A stretch of 64,000 nt of DNA from Flavobacterium cyclinae (GTDB lineage Bacteria > Bacteroidota > Bacteroidia > Flavobacteriales > Flavobacteriaceae). The notes beneath the pieces were generated by a model. The model saw only the letters and a program-made list of their open reading frames with translations. It was not told where the DNA came from and did no database searches. Both the position numbers and the translations under genes were made by a program. The stretch covers positions 186,001 through 250,000 of the forward strand of contig NZ_CP089095.1 of the NCBI RefSeq assembly GCF_021172145.1, given 5' to 3'. Numbering within the stretch: position 1 is the stretch's first letter; every line of letters starts with the position of its first letter. Below are positions 16,192-25,649 of the stretch, in pieces.

Positions 16192-17769
16192 ATGGCGGAA
16201 ATTAAACCTGCTGAAATTTCAGCAATATTAAAACAACAATTATCAGGTTTTGAATCTGGTGCATCGTTAGAAGAAGTTGGAACAGTACTTCAAGTTGGAG
16301 ACGGTATCGCTCGTGTTTACGGATTATCAAACGCTCAATACGGAGAGTTAGTACAATTCGAAAACGGATTAGAGGCTATCGTATTGAACTTAGAAGAAGA
16401 CAATGTTGGGGTGGTACTTTTAGGACCATCAACAGGAATCAAAGAAGGTTCTACAGTAAAAAGAACACAACGTATTGCTTCTCTTAAAGTAGGAGAGCAA
16501 ATGGTAGGTCGTGTTGTGGATACTTTAGGTAACCCAATTGACGGTAAAGGTCCAATAGGTGGTGAGTTATATGAGATGCCATTAGAAAGAAAAGCACCTG
16601 GAGTTATTTTCCGTCAGCCAGTAACTGAGCCATTACAAACAGGAGTAAAAGCTGTTGATGCTATGATTCCAGTAGGTCGTGGACAACGTGAGTTAGTTAT
16701 TGGTGACCGTCAAACTGGTAAATCAACAGTTTGTATCGATACCATCTTAAATCAAAAAGAATTTTATGATGCAGGTCAACCTGTATTCTGTATCTATGTT
16801 GCTGTAGGTCAAAAAGCTTCAACTGTTGCTGCTTTAGCAAAAACATTAGAAGAAAAAGGAGCTATGGCATATACAATCATCGTAGCGGCTAACGCTTCAG
16901 ATCCTGCTCCAATGCAAGTTTACGCTCCTATGGCGGGTGCTGCAATCGGAGAATATTTCAGAGATTCTGGTCGTCCAGCTTTAATTGTTTATGATGATTT
17001 ATCTAAACAAGCAGTAGCGTACCGTGAGGTATCTTTATTATTAAGAAGACCACCAGGACGTGAGGCTTATCCTGGAGACGTTTTCTACTTACACTCTCGT
17101 TTATTAGAAAGAGCTTGTAAAGTTATCGCTAACGACGAAATCGCTAAAAACATGAACGATTTACCAGATTCTATCAAAGGAATCGTTAAAGGTGGTGGTT
17201 CGTTAACAGCGTTACCAATTATCGAAACACAAGCAGGTGACGTTTCTGCATATATCCCAACAAACGTAATTTCGATTACTGATGGTCAGATCTTCTTAGA
17301 TGGTGATTTATTCAACTCTGGAGTTCGTCCTGCTATCAACGTAGGTATTTCGGTATCTCGTGTTGGAGGTAATGCACAAATCAAATCAATGAAAAAAGTT
17401 GCTGGTACATTAAAATTAGACCAAGCACAATTCCGTGAATTAGAAGCTTTCGCGAAATTTGGTTCTGACTTAGATGCTGTAACTTTAAACGTTATCGAAA
17501 AAGGTAAGAGAAACGTTGAAATCTTAAAACAAGGTTTAAACTCTCCATTTAACGTAGAAAGTCAAGTTGCAATTATCTATGCTGGTTCTAAAAACTTATT
17601 AAGAAATGTACCAGTTGATAAAGTAAAAGAATTCGAAAAAGATTATTTAGAGTTCTTAAATGCAAAACACAGAGATACATTAGACTCGTTAAAAGCAGGT
17701 AAATTTGATGACAAAATTACTGACGTTTTAGAAAACGTAGCTAAAGAAATTTCAGCAAAATATAATTAA
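16192..17769 (+). CDS. atpA: F1Fo ATP synthase subunit alpha
   Basis: 525 residues. The P-loop GDRQTGKST lies near 172-180, followed by the conserved [19 protein letters not shown] strand (here [13 protein letters not shown]) and the alpha-subunit signature [14 protein letters not shown]. It forms the non-catalytic nucleotide sites of F1. Codon use is the most regular in the window (many -ct, -gt and -tta codons), consistent with high expression. The following gap to atpG holds a repeat-derived hairpin. The beta and epsilon genes (atpD, atpC) are not in this window; in Bacteroidota they commonly sit elsewhere. Confidence 0.98.
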   Translation: MAEIKPAEISAILKQQLSGFESGASLEEVGTVLQVGDGIARVYGLSNAQYGELVQFENGLEAIVLNLEEDNVGVVLLGPSTGIKEGSTVKRTQRIASLKVGEQMVGRVVDTLGNPIDGKGPIGGELYEMPLERKAPGVIFRQPVTEPLQTGVKAVDAMIPVGRGQRELVIGDRQTGKSTVCIDTILNQKEFYDAGQPVFCIYVAVGQKASTVAALAKTLEEKGAMAYTIIVAANASDPAPMQVYAPMAGAAIGEYFRDSGRPALIVYDDLSKQAVAYREVSLLLRRPPGREAYPGDVFYLHSRLLERACKVIANDEIAKNMNDLPDSIKGIVKGGGSLTALPIIETQAGDVSAYIPTNVISITDGQIFLDGDLFNSGVRPAINVGISVSRVGGNAQIKSMKKVAGTLKLDQAQFRELEAFAKFGSDLDAVTLNVIEKGKRNVEILKQGLNSPFNVESQVAIIYAGSKNLLRNVPVDKVKEFEKDYLEFLNAKHRDTLDSLKAGKFDDKITDVLENVAKEISAKYN

Positions 17770-17770
17770 T

Positions 17771-17845
17771 TAGTCAATTAGACAATGTGTCAATTAGACA
17801 ATTAATTGACACATTGATAAATTGGCACATTGACAAATTAACAAA
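17771..17845. repeat. TTGACACATTG-family repeat with a perfect 13-bp hairpin between atpA and atpG
   Basis: CAATGTGTCAATT (17783-17795) and its exact reverse complement (17804-17816) enclose an 8-nt loop, and further GGCACATTGACAAATT-type words run up to the atpG ATG. The same words fill 8661-8700 before the yraN-like gene. No T-tract follows the stem. Confidence 0.75.
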
Positions 17846-18703
17846 ATGGCAAACTTAAAGGAAATACGTAATAGAATTACTTCTGTTTCATCTACGATGC
17901 AAATTACATCGGCGATGAAAATGGTTTCTGCTGCAAAATTAAAAAAAGCGCAAGATGCCATTACGGCTATGCGTCCGTATGCAGAAAAACTTACTGAACT
18001 ATTACAAAACTTAAGTGCAACTCTTGAAGGAGAAGTAGGTGGTGCTTTTACAGCTCAAAGAGAAGTAAAAAAAGTGCTTATCGTTGCAATCACTTCTAAT
18101 AGAGGTTTGTGTGGTGCGTTTAATTCAAACGTTATCAAACAAGTAAAAGTAGTAGCTGATTCTTACCAAGGAAAACAAGTGGATGTTCTTGCTATCGGTA
18201 AAAAAGGAAACGACGTTTTACGTAAAACACATAATGTAGTTGACGTTCAAAATGGTGTTTTTGACCAATTAACTTTTGACAATGCAGCTGCTATTGCGCA
18301 ACAGTTAATGGATAAATTCGTAGCAGGTGAGTATGATAAAATTGAAATCGTGTATAACGAATTCAAAAATGCAGCGACTCAAATTGTTAGAACCCAACAG
18401 TTTTTACCTTTGGCTCCAATTGTTGGAGGTGAAGTTGTAGCTTCTGATTATATTTTTGAACCTTCTAAAGAAGAAATTGTGTTGACTTTGATTCCAAAAT
18501 CATTAAAAACACAATTATACAAGTCTATTAGAGATTCATTTGCAGCAGAACACGGAGCTCGTATGACCGCAATGCACAAAGCAACTGATAACGCTACAGA
18601 ATTAAGAAACCAATTAAAATTAACTTACAACAAAGCACGTCAAGCTGCAATTACTGGAGAAATCCTTGAAATTGTTGGTGGAGCTGAAGCTTTGAATAAT
18701 TAA
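17846..18703 (+). CDS. atpG: F1Fo ATP synthase subunit gamma
   Basis: 285 residues. The N-terminal helix NLKEIRNRITSVSSTMQIT and KMVSAAKLKKAQ, the SNRGLCGAFN motif (about 86-95) and the C-terminal AMHKATDNATELRNQL with NKARQAAITGEILEIVGGAEAL are all typical. It is the rotating central shaft of F1. It closes the run of atp genes and is followed by a strong terminator at 18774-18800. The gap before it is unusually long for the operon and is built of repeat words with a hairpin. Confidence 0.97.
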   Translation: MANLKEIRNRITSVSSTMQITSAMKMVSAAKLKKAQDAITAMRPYAEKLTELLQNLSATLEGEVGGAFTAQREVKKVLIVAITSNRGLCGAFNSNVIKQVKVVADSYQGKQVDVLAIGKKGNDVLRKTHNVVDVQNGVFDQLTFDNAAAIAQQLMDKFVAGEYDKIEIVYNEFKNAATQIVRTQQFLPLAPIVGGEVVASDYIFEPSKEEIVLTLIPKSLKTQLYKSIRDSFAAEHGARMTAMHKATDNATELRNQLKLTYNKARQAAITGEILEIVGGAEALNN

Positions 18704-18773
18704 AAATCTGAAAGATTTTAAATTCAAAAATGCGAAGCTTTGAACAACTAATGTTAATTTAGATATTATAAAG

Positions 18774-18800
18774 AGTCCCGATTTATTCGGGACTTTTTTG
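18774..18800 (+). terminator. terminator of the atp operon
   Basis: AGTCCCGA (18774-18781) pairs with TCGGGACT (18787-18794) over a 5-nt loop, running into T6 (18794-18799). The stem has the same TCCCGA/TCGGGA core as the dispersed palindromes. Confidence 0.88.
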
Positions 18801-18813
18801 TTTTATATTTGTA
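18776..18813. repeat. duplicated terminator/promoter module, copy 1
   Basis: About 38 nt starting TCCCGATTTATTCGGGAC and ending with the -7-like TATATTTG (18804-18811) recur at 19629-19666 with one clear difference inside (GGGAC against GAGAC). The module lies before each of the two orphan genes that follow. Confidence 0.7.
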
Positions 18814-18914
18814 AATACAATGAACCAGATTAATTAGAAATAAGTTCTTAGATTAACTAAGGAGTAAGATTTATAAATTGATTCATTCTCGGCCTCATCT
18901 TAACTTTTATATCA

Positions 18915-19550
18915 ATGGGAAATATTTTTAAAATTATTGTATTACTATTTTTCTTTTCATTTAGTGGATTTTGTCAGGAAAATCATAATATTAATTTTGA
19001 ACACATTTTTAAGAATTGGATTTATTTAGAAAAAACTTCTGATTATTTAAAAGACATAAATAAATTAGAAACAATTACAATAAAAAACGATTCGATTTAC
19101 AGAGTTTTTATGTCAAATGTAAGATTAATAATATCGGATGTTAGCTCTAATTTACCAAAAAAATTTGTTGTTAAATCTTTAGAATTGAATGATAAAAATA
19201 TTATTGATAATGATAAAAATCTCGACCCAAATAATGTTGGCATAGTAAGTTTTTTTTATTCAATTCAATGTAATGGTAAAATGGTTTTAGTTTTTGATTT
19301 AGAAACAGGAATGTCTTATCGAGTTGCTGGATTTAATGGGAATGATTTATTAAGTTTAATCGATAGTTTAAAAGATTATCACTTTAAAAAAGAAGATAAA
19401 GTTTTAAAAAGAAAAATAATTATCAAGAAGTATTTTGTTGAAGATGTTGATTTAATGTGTACATACAAAGGTTTGATTAGTGAAGATTCATTCAATCATA
19501 TTAAATATCCATGTTTAAAGTCTTGTTTAGATGCAATAGTTGTAGAATAA
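18915..19550 (+). CDS. exported hypothetical protein
   Basis: 211 residues. A signal peptide is clear (FKIIVLLFFFSFSGFCQ), and the rest is Lys/Asp/Asn-rich with no motif I recognise. Fragments such as NNVGIVSFFYSIQCNGKMVLVFDLETG suggest a beta-sheet core; two cysteines near the C-terminus (MCTYKG, YPCLKSCLD) could form a disulfide. Base composition is noticeably more AT-rich than the atp genes next to it. It lies between two copies of a duplicated intergenic module (18776-18813 and 19629-19666), so it may have been inserted or duplicated into the interval between atpG and the S9 peptidase gene. No function is proposed. Confidence 0.6.
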   Translation: MGNIFKIIVLLFFFSFSGFCQENHNINFEHIFKNWIYLEKTSDYLKDINKLETITIKNDSIYRVFMSNVRLIISDVSSNLPKKFVVKSLELNDKNIIDNDKNLDPNNVGIVSFFYSIQCNGKMVLVFDLETGMSYRVAGFNGNDLLSLIDSLKDYHFKKEDKVLKRKIIIKKYFVEDVDLMCTYKGLISEDSFNHIKYPCLKSCLDAIVVE

Positions 19551-19563
19551 ATCCGTTAGCGCT

Positions 19564-19666
19564 GAATTGCATTCCGTGCCCACAAAAATTTTCCACAAAC
19601 AACAAACTCATTTAACAAAACCTTTTTTTCCCGATTTATTCGAGACTTTTTTGTTTTATATTTGTG
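19564..19666. repeat. duplicated intergenic module, copies before the second orphan gene
   Basis: 19564-19628 (GAATTGCATTCCGTG ... CATTTAACAAAACC) matches 20007-20070 imperfectly, and 19629-19666 repeats 18776-18813. The stretch is thus a composite of two modules seen on either side. It contains TATATTTG at 19657-19664, a likely -7 box for the next gene. Confidence 0.65.
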
Positions 19667-19715
19667 AGAGTTGTAAAAATTTACATTAATATATTGAATT
19701 GATTAATTTCATTCT

Positions 19716-19982
19716 ATGAAAATAATAAGATATTTCTATAAAAGTTTATACACTTTTTTTTATGATAGACTAGGTTCAGATAAGCATACATCTGATTCAG
19801 CTTCAATTAGTATTTTGACAATGGTATTAGTAATTATTGTGTTAATTCTAATTAATATAATATTTATCACAGCATTCAATTTTGATATTTTAAAGGAATC
19901 AAATCAGTGGGTTATATTTATTTCTATTCTTATATTATATTTAGCAATTAGATTTTCTTTGATAAAAATTATTAAAAATTAA
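19716..19982 (+). CDS. small membrane protein of unknown function
   Basis: 88 residues with two membrane helices at about 30-50 (ILTMVLVIIVLILINIIFI) and 68-82 (WVIFISILILYLAIRF). The cytoplasmic N-terminus is Tyr/Phe-rich (RYFYKSLYTFFYDRLG) and then polar. No family was recognised. It is enclosed by two copies of the same intergenic module (19564-19628 and 20007-20070). A -7 box TATATTTG lies about 50 nt upstream. The reading frame is the only sizeable one here and has a normal start context, but with no homologue I can name the call stays tentative. Confidence 0.5.
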   Translation: MKIIRYFYKSLYTFFYDRLGSDKHTSDSASISILTMVLVIIVLILINIIFITAFNFDILKESNQWVIFISILILYLAIRFSLIKIIKN

Positions 19983-20006
19983 ACATAATAAATTACTGAT
20001 ACCTTA

Positions 20007-20101
20007 GAATTACATTCCGTGACAACAAAGAAATATTCACCACACAGCATATTCATTTAACAAAACCTTTTTTCCCTCATTTACTTTTATTGGTATATTT
20101 G
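20007..20101. repeat. duplicated intergenic module before the S9 peptidase gene
   Basis: ATTCCGTG, CATTTAACAAAACC and the closing TATATTTG (20094-20101) repeat the module at 19564-19664 with many small differences. The TATATTTG is a good -7 box for the peptidase gene 22 nt further on; no clean -33 box stands at the right distance. Confidence 0.6.
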
Positions 20102-20122
20102 TAAGAACAACAATTTTTACCA

Positions 20123-22465
20123 ATGAAAAAACTCTCTTATTTCGTTTTAGTACTTTTTACGTGTTTAGTTTCGGCACAAAATCTTCGTTTAGAAGACATC
20201 ATGAAAGGAAATGAATTCATCGGGCACCAACCTGATAATCACCGTTGGTCCATCGATGGGCAAACCGTTTTATTCGATTGGAATCCGAATAACGAAATTG
20301 GAAATAGTACTTATTTCTGGAATGCTTCCTTAAAAACACCACAAAAAGTAACGACTTCAAATCCGATTTACGATTTGGATTTCATGGCAACTCAAAAAGA
20401 GTATGATGTGGTGTATTATACAAATCAAGGTGTTTTATATTCGTATACCAAATCCACTAAAAAGACGAAAAAAGTCATTCAATTAGCCGATAGAATTAAC
20501 TCAGTTGAACGAAGCACGAATGCCCATATAATTTTTTTTCAGCAAAATAGAAATGTATATCAATTCAATGCCAAAGATTTTTCGATAGTTCAATTGACCA
20601 ATTTTAAATCGGGAAGAGAAAATAAAGCGTTAAAAGAAGAAGAATCATTCTTAAAAAACCAACAAGAAGAGTTGTTTCAATTTGTTCGCGATGAAGAAGC
20701 ATCTTCCAAATGGTATGAAGAAAAATCTAAAAACAAGAAAGAAAAATTCCCAAAAGAAATCTATTACGACAAATCCTCTTTAGAGCAAATTAAACCCTCG
20801 CCAGACGGGAAATTTGTAACCTTCCGACTTTCAGATTATCCAAGTCAAACTTCCACAAATGTTGAAAATTTCATTACGGCTGATGGATTTACACGTCAAG
20901 AAAAAGCAAGAGCCAAAGTTTCGACTTCTAATTTCAGCAAACATAAATTTGGAATTTTTAATGTTGAAAAAGATACAACCTATTACGTTTCGTTTTCTAA
21001 TTTATCGGGAATAAAAGAAGCACCAAAATACTATCAAGAATACGATAATTTAAAAGATAAATCGGATTACGAAACCGCTATTGTAATGATGAGTCCTGTG
21101 TATAGTCCAGACGGGAAAAATGCCGTTTTGGAAATGAGAAGTCAAGACAACAAACACCGTTGGATTGTGCAATTGGATTTGGTTTCAGGAAAAATCAACG
21201 AATTAGACCACCAACACGACGAAGCTTGGATTGGCGGACCAGGAATTCCAGGTTACAGTTTCAGTGGCGGAACTTTAGGTTTTATTGATAATTCGACTTT
21301 TTATTTTCAATCGGAAGCTACTGGTTTTTCACACTTGTACACCTATAATTTGAAAACCAAGAAAAAAGAAGCGTTAACAAAAGGGAATTGGGAAGTTCGT
21401 GAAGTGAAATTATCAAACGATAAAAATTCATTTTACATCACCACAACGACAACACATCCAGGAAACAGAAGTTTTTACAAATTAGACATCGCCTCTAAAA
21501 AAATGACCGGAATTTTAACGAATGATGGCAACTACGAAGTAGAAGTATCTCCTGACGAAAAGTCGCTTTTAGTGCGTTATTCTTATAAAAATAAACCTTG
21601 GGAATTGTATTTAGGAGCTAATAAACCAAACTCGGATTTGAAACAAATTACGTTTTCAACTACACCAGAATTTAAAAAATACAATTGGAAAACTCCTGAA
21701 GTTATAACGTTTAAAGCCGAGGACGGAACCAATGTTTACGCTCGATTATACCAACCAAAAGCAGAAAACAAGAACAAAGCCGCTGTTATTTTTGTTCATG
21801 GTGCTGGCTATTTGCAAAACGCACACAATTATTGGAGCACGTATCACAGGGAATACATGTTTCACAATATGTTAACTGATTTAGGTTACACGGTTTTAGA
21901 CATCGATTACAGAGCTAGTGATGGTTACGGTCGTGATTTCAGAACGGGAATTTACCGTCACATGGGTGGAAAAGATTTATCGGATCAGTTAGATGGTAAA
22001 AAATATTTGGTTCAAAATTTAGGAATTGATGCCAACCGAGTGGGAATTTACGGAGGTTCGTATGGTGGATTTATCACATTGATGGCATTGCTAACAGAAC
22101 CAGGCGAATTCAAAGCTGGTGCTGCATTACGTTCGGTGACCGATTGGGCGCATTACAATCATGGGTATACGTCAAACATTTTGAACTTCCCTGAAACCGA
22201 TCCAGAAGCGTACAAAAAAAGTTCGCCAATTTATTTTGCCAATAATTTACAAGATAAATTATTAATGTTACACGGAATGGTGGATAACAATGTACAATTT
22301 CAAGATATCGTACGATTAACGCAGCGTTTCATAGAATTAGGAAAGAAAGACTGGGATTTAGCGGTTTTTCCAGTTGAATCTCATGGGTTTACGGAAACCT
22401 ATTCTTGGGTAGACGAATACAGAAGGATTTTAAATTTATTCAACGAAAATCTAGTACAAAAATAA
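20123..22465 (+). CDS. S9 family peptidase (dipeptidyl-peptidase IV / acylaminoacyl-peptidase type)
   Basis: 780 residues with a signal peptide (KLSYFVLVLFTCLVSAQ). Residues from about 25 to 530 form a beta-propeller: repeated SPDGK-type phrases (IKPSPDGKFVTF, YSPDGKNAVLEM, VSPDEKSLLV). The C-terminal alpha/beta hydrolase domain carries the nucleophile motif YGGSYGGF, an Asp in HGMVDNNVQ and the catalytic His in VESHGF (His 754). Such enzymes remove dipeptides from proline-rich or other short peptides in the periplasm or outside. The next gene, a GNAT, begins one nt after the stop. A different, S9A-type peptidase is on the opposite strand just beyond. Confidence 0.92.
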   Translation: MKKLSYFVLVLFTCLVSAQNLRLEDIMKGNEFIGHQPDNHRWSIDGQTVLFDWNPNNEIGNSTYFWNASLKTPQKVTTSNPIYDLDFMATQKEYDVVYYTNQGVLYSYTKSTKKTKKVIQLADRINSVERSTNAHIIFFQQNRNVYQFNAKDFSIVQLTNFKSGRENKALKEEESFLKNQQEELFQFVRDEEASSKWYEEKSKNKKEKFPKEIYYDKSSLEQIKPSPDGKFVTFRLSDYPSQTSTNVENFITADGFTRQEKARAKVSTSNFSKHKFGIFNVEKDTTYYVSFSNLSGIKEAPKYYQEYDNLKDKSDYETAIVMMSPVYSPDGKNAVLEMRSQDNKHRWIVQLDLVSGKINELDHQHDEAWIGGPGIPGYSFSGGTLGFIDNSTFYFQSEATGFSHLYTYNLKTKKKEALTKGNWEVREVKLSNDKNSFYITTTTTHPGNRSFYKLDIASKKMTGILTNDGNYEVEVSPDEKSLLVRYSYKNKPWELYLGANKPNSDLKQITFSTTPEFKKYNWKTPEVITFKAEDGTNVYARLYQPKAENKNKAAVIFVHGAGYLQNAHNYWSTYHREYMFHNMLTDLGYTVLDIDYRASDGYGRDFRTGIYRHMGGKDLSDQLDGKKYLVQNLGIDANRVGIYGGSYGGFITLMALLTEPGEFKAGAALRSVTDWAHYNHGYTSNILNFPETDPEAYKKSSPIYFANNLQDKLLMLHGMVDNNVQFQDIVRLTQRFIELGKKDWDLAVFPVESHGFTETYSWVDEYRRILNLFNENLVQK

Positions 22466-22466
22466 A

Positions 22467-22895
22467 ATGCCACAGTTAATTGAATTAGGAACAAAAGCCG
22501 AAATGTTGGAACAATTATCCATTATCCAACAATTATATCCCGATTATACACTTGAAATTTATGGCAACTTACTAGACAAAATGATTCCGCACAATTACAA
22601 ACAATTAATTGTAGTGGAAAACGGAATCACGATGGGTTTAGCAGGTTTTTGGATTGCAACTAAACTATGGAGTGGCAAATATCTAGAAATGGATAATGTT
22701 GTAGTGCATGAAGATTTTCGTTCCAAAGGAATTGGCAGCATTATGACTGAATATCTCAATCAAAAAGCCATCGATGAAGATTGTAATATGATTACTTTAG
22801 ATGCGTATACTACAAATTTTGGAGCACAAAAATTCTATATGAATCACGGATTTGTTCCCAAAGGGTTTCACTTTGTGAAATATTTGAAGGATTAA
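22467..22895 (+). CDS. GNAT family N-acetyltransferase
   Basis: 142 residues, one GNAT domain: the acetyl-CoA-binding segment VVHEDFRSKGIGSIMTEYL (about 87-105) and the C-terminal FYMNHGFVPKGFHF typical of the fold. The acceptor is unknown. Its ATG lies two nt after the peptidase stop, so translation is probably coupled; whether they work together is not clear. The downstream gap carries a repeat-like TAATCCGTGGC word. Confidence 0.85.
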   Translation: MPQLIELGTKAEMLEQLSIIQQLYPDYTLEIYGNLLDKMIPHNYKQLIVVENGITMGLAGFWIATKLWSGKYLEMDNVVVHEDFRSKGIGSIMTEYLNQKAIDEDCNMITLDAYTTNFGAQKFYMNHGFVPKGFHFVKYLKD

Positions 22896-22960
22896 TTTGT
22901 GTAATCCGTGGCTTTTAAAAAGAATATTGTTGTTTACTTGCAAACTTATTGCAGCTGACC

Positions 22961-25054
22961 CTAATTATTCAAGTATTCCCAAATAAAACTGAAAAATTCA
23001 CTTTCTTTTTTTACTCTGTTCTCATAACTTGAAATATTGCCATAATGACCAGCATTTTTATTTACTTTTAAATAAATTGGATTTTTTTGTGCAGTTCTAT
23101 TTTGGAGTTTTGCAACAAATTTATAAGAATGAAAAGGCGGAACTCTGTCATCATTTTCAGAAGTAATAATTAAACAAGTAGGATAATTTACATCGTCTTT
23201 AATGTTGTGTAACGGAGAATAATTTAATAAAGACTGAAACTCTTCTTTAATATCGGCATTTCCGTATTCATCAAGATGAAATTTCCCTACCGTATATTTT
23301 TGAGCATTTATCATATCAAAAACACCAACATTTGCCACTACAACTTTGAACAAATCTGGTCGTTGTGTCATTGCAGCACCAACTACTAATCCACCATTTG
23401 AACCACCACTAATGGCTAGTTTATTTGGATTGGTATAATTTTCAGCAATTAAAAACTCGGCAGCATCAACAAAATCGTTTATTGAATTAATTTTTTTCAA
23501 ACCTTTTCCTTCTTTGTGCCAGTTTTTACCTTTTTCGCCACCACCTCTAATTTGAGCGAAAGCATAAACACCTCCTTTTTCCATAAAATGCAATAATCCA
23601 GTATCGTAACTTGGACTACTAACACTACCAAAACCACCATAAGCTTGTAATAAAGTGGGGTTATTACCGTTCAGTTCAAGGCCTTTTTTATGAATAATTA
23701 CTATTGGAATATCTTTATTATCTCTGCTTTTGTATGTAATTGTTTTGGTTTCAAAATAATTAAAAGGGAATAATGTTGGTTTTGGTTGAATGAAATCATT
23801 AAAATAGATGTCATTTGCTCCAGTTGTGATATTTAATTTATAATTAAGTGATGAAATGGTATAAGAATAAAACACAACAAAAAGATCATCGGTTTTTTCA
23901 TCCCAATAATTAATATCAAAATCCATGTTATGAGGCGCTTCAAATTTTCGAATAAACTTGCCTGTATAATCATAAATAGACATATAATATTTACCCATGT
24001 TCTTATATTTACAAATAATATATTTGTCCAAAAAAGTAGCTCCAATAAGTAAATGCGTATATACTTGAGGGATTAAGATATGTTTTTCTTCTGGATTGTT
24101 AATATCGAAATAACTCACATTTCCCCATGGATATTTTTCATCAGAGTAGTAAAAATTATTGTTCTTTATATTGAAAAAATCAATGTTGTTTTTGTCATTT
24201 ATTAAGAAATTATTGAATTGAAGCGACTCTGTATTTAAATCAGAAAAATAATAATTAACTGTAGTTTCGTCTTCACTTGCTTCAATAATAAACAGTTTAT
24301 TTTCTTTTGTAAAAAAACTAAAATTCGATTTTTTATTAGTGGTGTCAAATACTAATTTGTCTTTACTTTGAATATCTCCAATTTTATGATAATACAATTG
24401 ATAAGTTGAATCTTTTTCAAAAAACGCTTTATTAGAATTTTTTTTGTAGAAAATTCCTTTATCATCATTCCAAGCTACATTTGAAAATTTAATATCGGTT
24501 AATGCATCATCAAGGTATTTTTTGTTAGCAAAGTCTTTGAATTTAATTTCATGTCGATCACTTCCGTTAGGACTAATTTTAAAGGCTAAATATTTAGAGT
24601 TTTTTGAAGGATAGTAGCCTAATAAAACCACATTTTCGTCTTTATAAACTTCATAAGGGTCTACTAATGGTTTACCTAAATCATTTAAACTTTCTTTGTA
24701 ATACAATACACTTGGTTTCTTTTTATCTACTCTGTAAGATATGTAAAAATATTTTCCCTTTTTTTTCGGCATCGAATAGGTAGATAAATAATCATAATCT
24801 TTAATTTTAAATGGGAAATTATAATTTTTAACTACTTCATTAAGTTTTTGTTCGCTGATATTATTTTGCAATTCAACCCAATCAATTACTTCTTTATCCG
24901 TTGTATTTTCTAACCAATTGTAATCATCTTGAAGTGTAATTCCGTGTTTAGATGAAGTTGTTGGAAGTTTTTTAGTGTCAACTTTTTGTTGCGAAAAAGC
25001 CAAATTAAAACATGTGAAAACTAAATAGAAAGAGGCGAAAAAGTATGATTTCAT
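22961..25054 (-). CDS. prolyl oligopeptidase family protein (S9A)
   Basis: 697 residues from the ATG at 25054, which starts a good signal peptide (KSYFFASFYLVFTCFNLAFS). The frame is open 21 codons further up but without a signal-like sequence there. The N-terminal DDYNWLENTTDKEVIDWV matches the S9A opening. A propeller follows, then the catalytic domain with AYGGFG, the nucleophile motif ISGGSNGGLV, the Asp in ENDDRVPPFHSYKF and the His in NKNAGHYG. The enzyme cleaves after proline in short peptides, here probably in the periplasm. It is convergent with the S9/GNAT pair and divergent from the next lipoprotein gene. Much of its coding sequence is more AT-rich than the first S9 gene. Confidence 0.92.
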   Translation of the reverse strand: MKSYFFASFYLVFTCFNLAFSQQKVDTKKLPTTSSKHGITLQDDYNWLENTTDKEVIDWVELQNNISEQKLNEVVKNYNFPFKIKDYDYLSTYSMPKKKGKYFYISYRVDKKKPSVLYYKESLNDLGKPLVDPYEVYKDENVVLLGYYPSKNSKYLAFKISPNGSDRHEIKFKDFANKKYLDDALTDIKFSNVAWNDDKGIFYKKNSNKAFFEKDSTYQLYYHKIGDIQSKDKLVFDTTNKKSNFSFFTKENKLFIIEASEDETTVNYYFSDLNTESLQFNNFLINDKNNIDFFNIKNNNFYYSDEKYPWGNVSYFDINNPEEKHILIPQVYTHLLIGATFLDKYIICKYKNMGKYYMSIYDYTGKFIRKFEAPHNMDFDINYWDEKTDDLFVVFYSYTISSLNYKLNITTGANDIYFNDFIQPKPTLFPFNYFETKTITYKSRDNKDIPIVIIHKKGLELNGNNPTLLQAYGGFGSVSSPSYDTGLLHFMEKGGVYAFAQIRGGGEKGKNWHKEGKGLKKINSINDFVDAAEFLIAENYTNPNKLAISGGSNGGLVVGAAMTQRPDLFKVVVANVGVFDMINAQKYTVGKFHLDEYGNADIKEEFQSLLNYSPLHNIKDDVNYPTCLIITSENDDRVPPFHSYKFVAKLQNRTAQKNPIYLKVNKNAGHYGNISSYENRVKKESEFFSFIWEYLNN

Positions 25055-25167
25055 ATAATGTAAGTGAGAAAATAATTGAGCACGAAAATATTCAAATAAA
25101 TTTGGATTTACTTTCATTTGGACTTTTTTTTGTTATAAATTAGTAATTAATTTCAAAAGCATTGAAA

Positions 25168-25620
25168 ATGAAAAATATTGCAATTTTTTTGATGAGTATT
25201 TTAGTAATTTCCTGTAACACTTCAAAAATTATTGCTCAAGATAATATTGAATCTGCAACCTATCAAACCTGGATAGCCGGTGTTCGTGGCGGTGGAAGCG
25301 GAATTAATTTTTCTTTAGAACTTAAATCAGAATTGCCTAGCAATATTCAATTAAAAAAGTTGATTTTTAGAGGTTATGAAGTGCCTTTTGAAAAACAAGA
25401 CGCCTTACATTTTATGGCAAGAATAAAAACAGAAGGCAATCAACAAAAGTATGATGGAGATGATTCTCAAATTTATTCCAGTCCAAAAAACGCTATAACT
25501 TTAGCTGAAAATGAAGCTATTTTAATCTTTTCTAAAAACGGTAAAGAATACCAACAAAAAATAACAAAAGTTATTGAAAAACCAGCTTTAGAATATCCTT
25601 CGGCAAAACCAAAGTTTTAA
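25168..25620 (+). CDS. lipoprotein of unknown function
   Basis: 150 residues from the ATG at 25168; a TTG two codons earlier is possible. The start KNIAIFLMSILVISCNTSK carries a lipobox (VISC), so the mature protein is probably anchored at an envelope membrane. The body is beta-rich with a Gly-rich turn (GVRGGGSGINFSLEL) and ends AKPKF. The layout resembles small flavobacterial lipoproteins with no assigned role. It is divergent from the prolyl oligopeptidase and lies 29 nt before the flippase gene. Confidence 0.72.
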   Translation: MKNIAIFLMSILVISCNTSKIIAQDNIESATYQTWIAGVRGGGSGINFSLELKSELPSNIQLKKLIFRGYEVPFEKQDALHFMARIKTEGNQQKYDGDDSQIYSSPKNAITLAENEAILIFSKNGKEYQQKITKVIEKPALEYPSAKPKF

Positions 25621-25649
25621 TTACATTTGTTAAACTAAAATATACGGAA

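Noticed and set aside
17783..17816. atpA-atpG hairpin as an intrinsic terminator
   Set aside because: There is no T-tract after the stem and the operon continues into atpG; it is better explained as part of a dispersed repeat.
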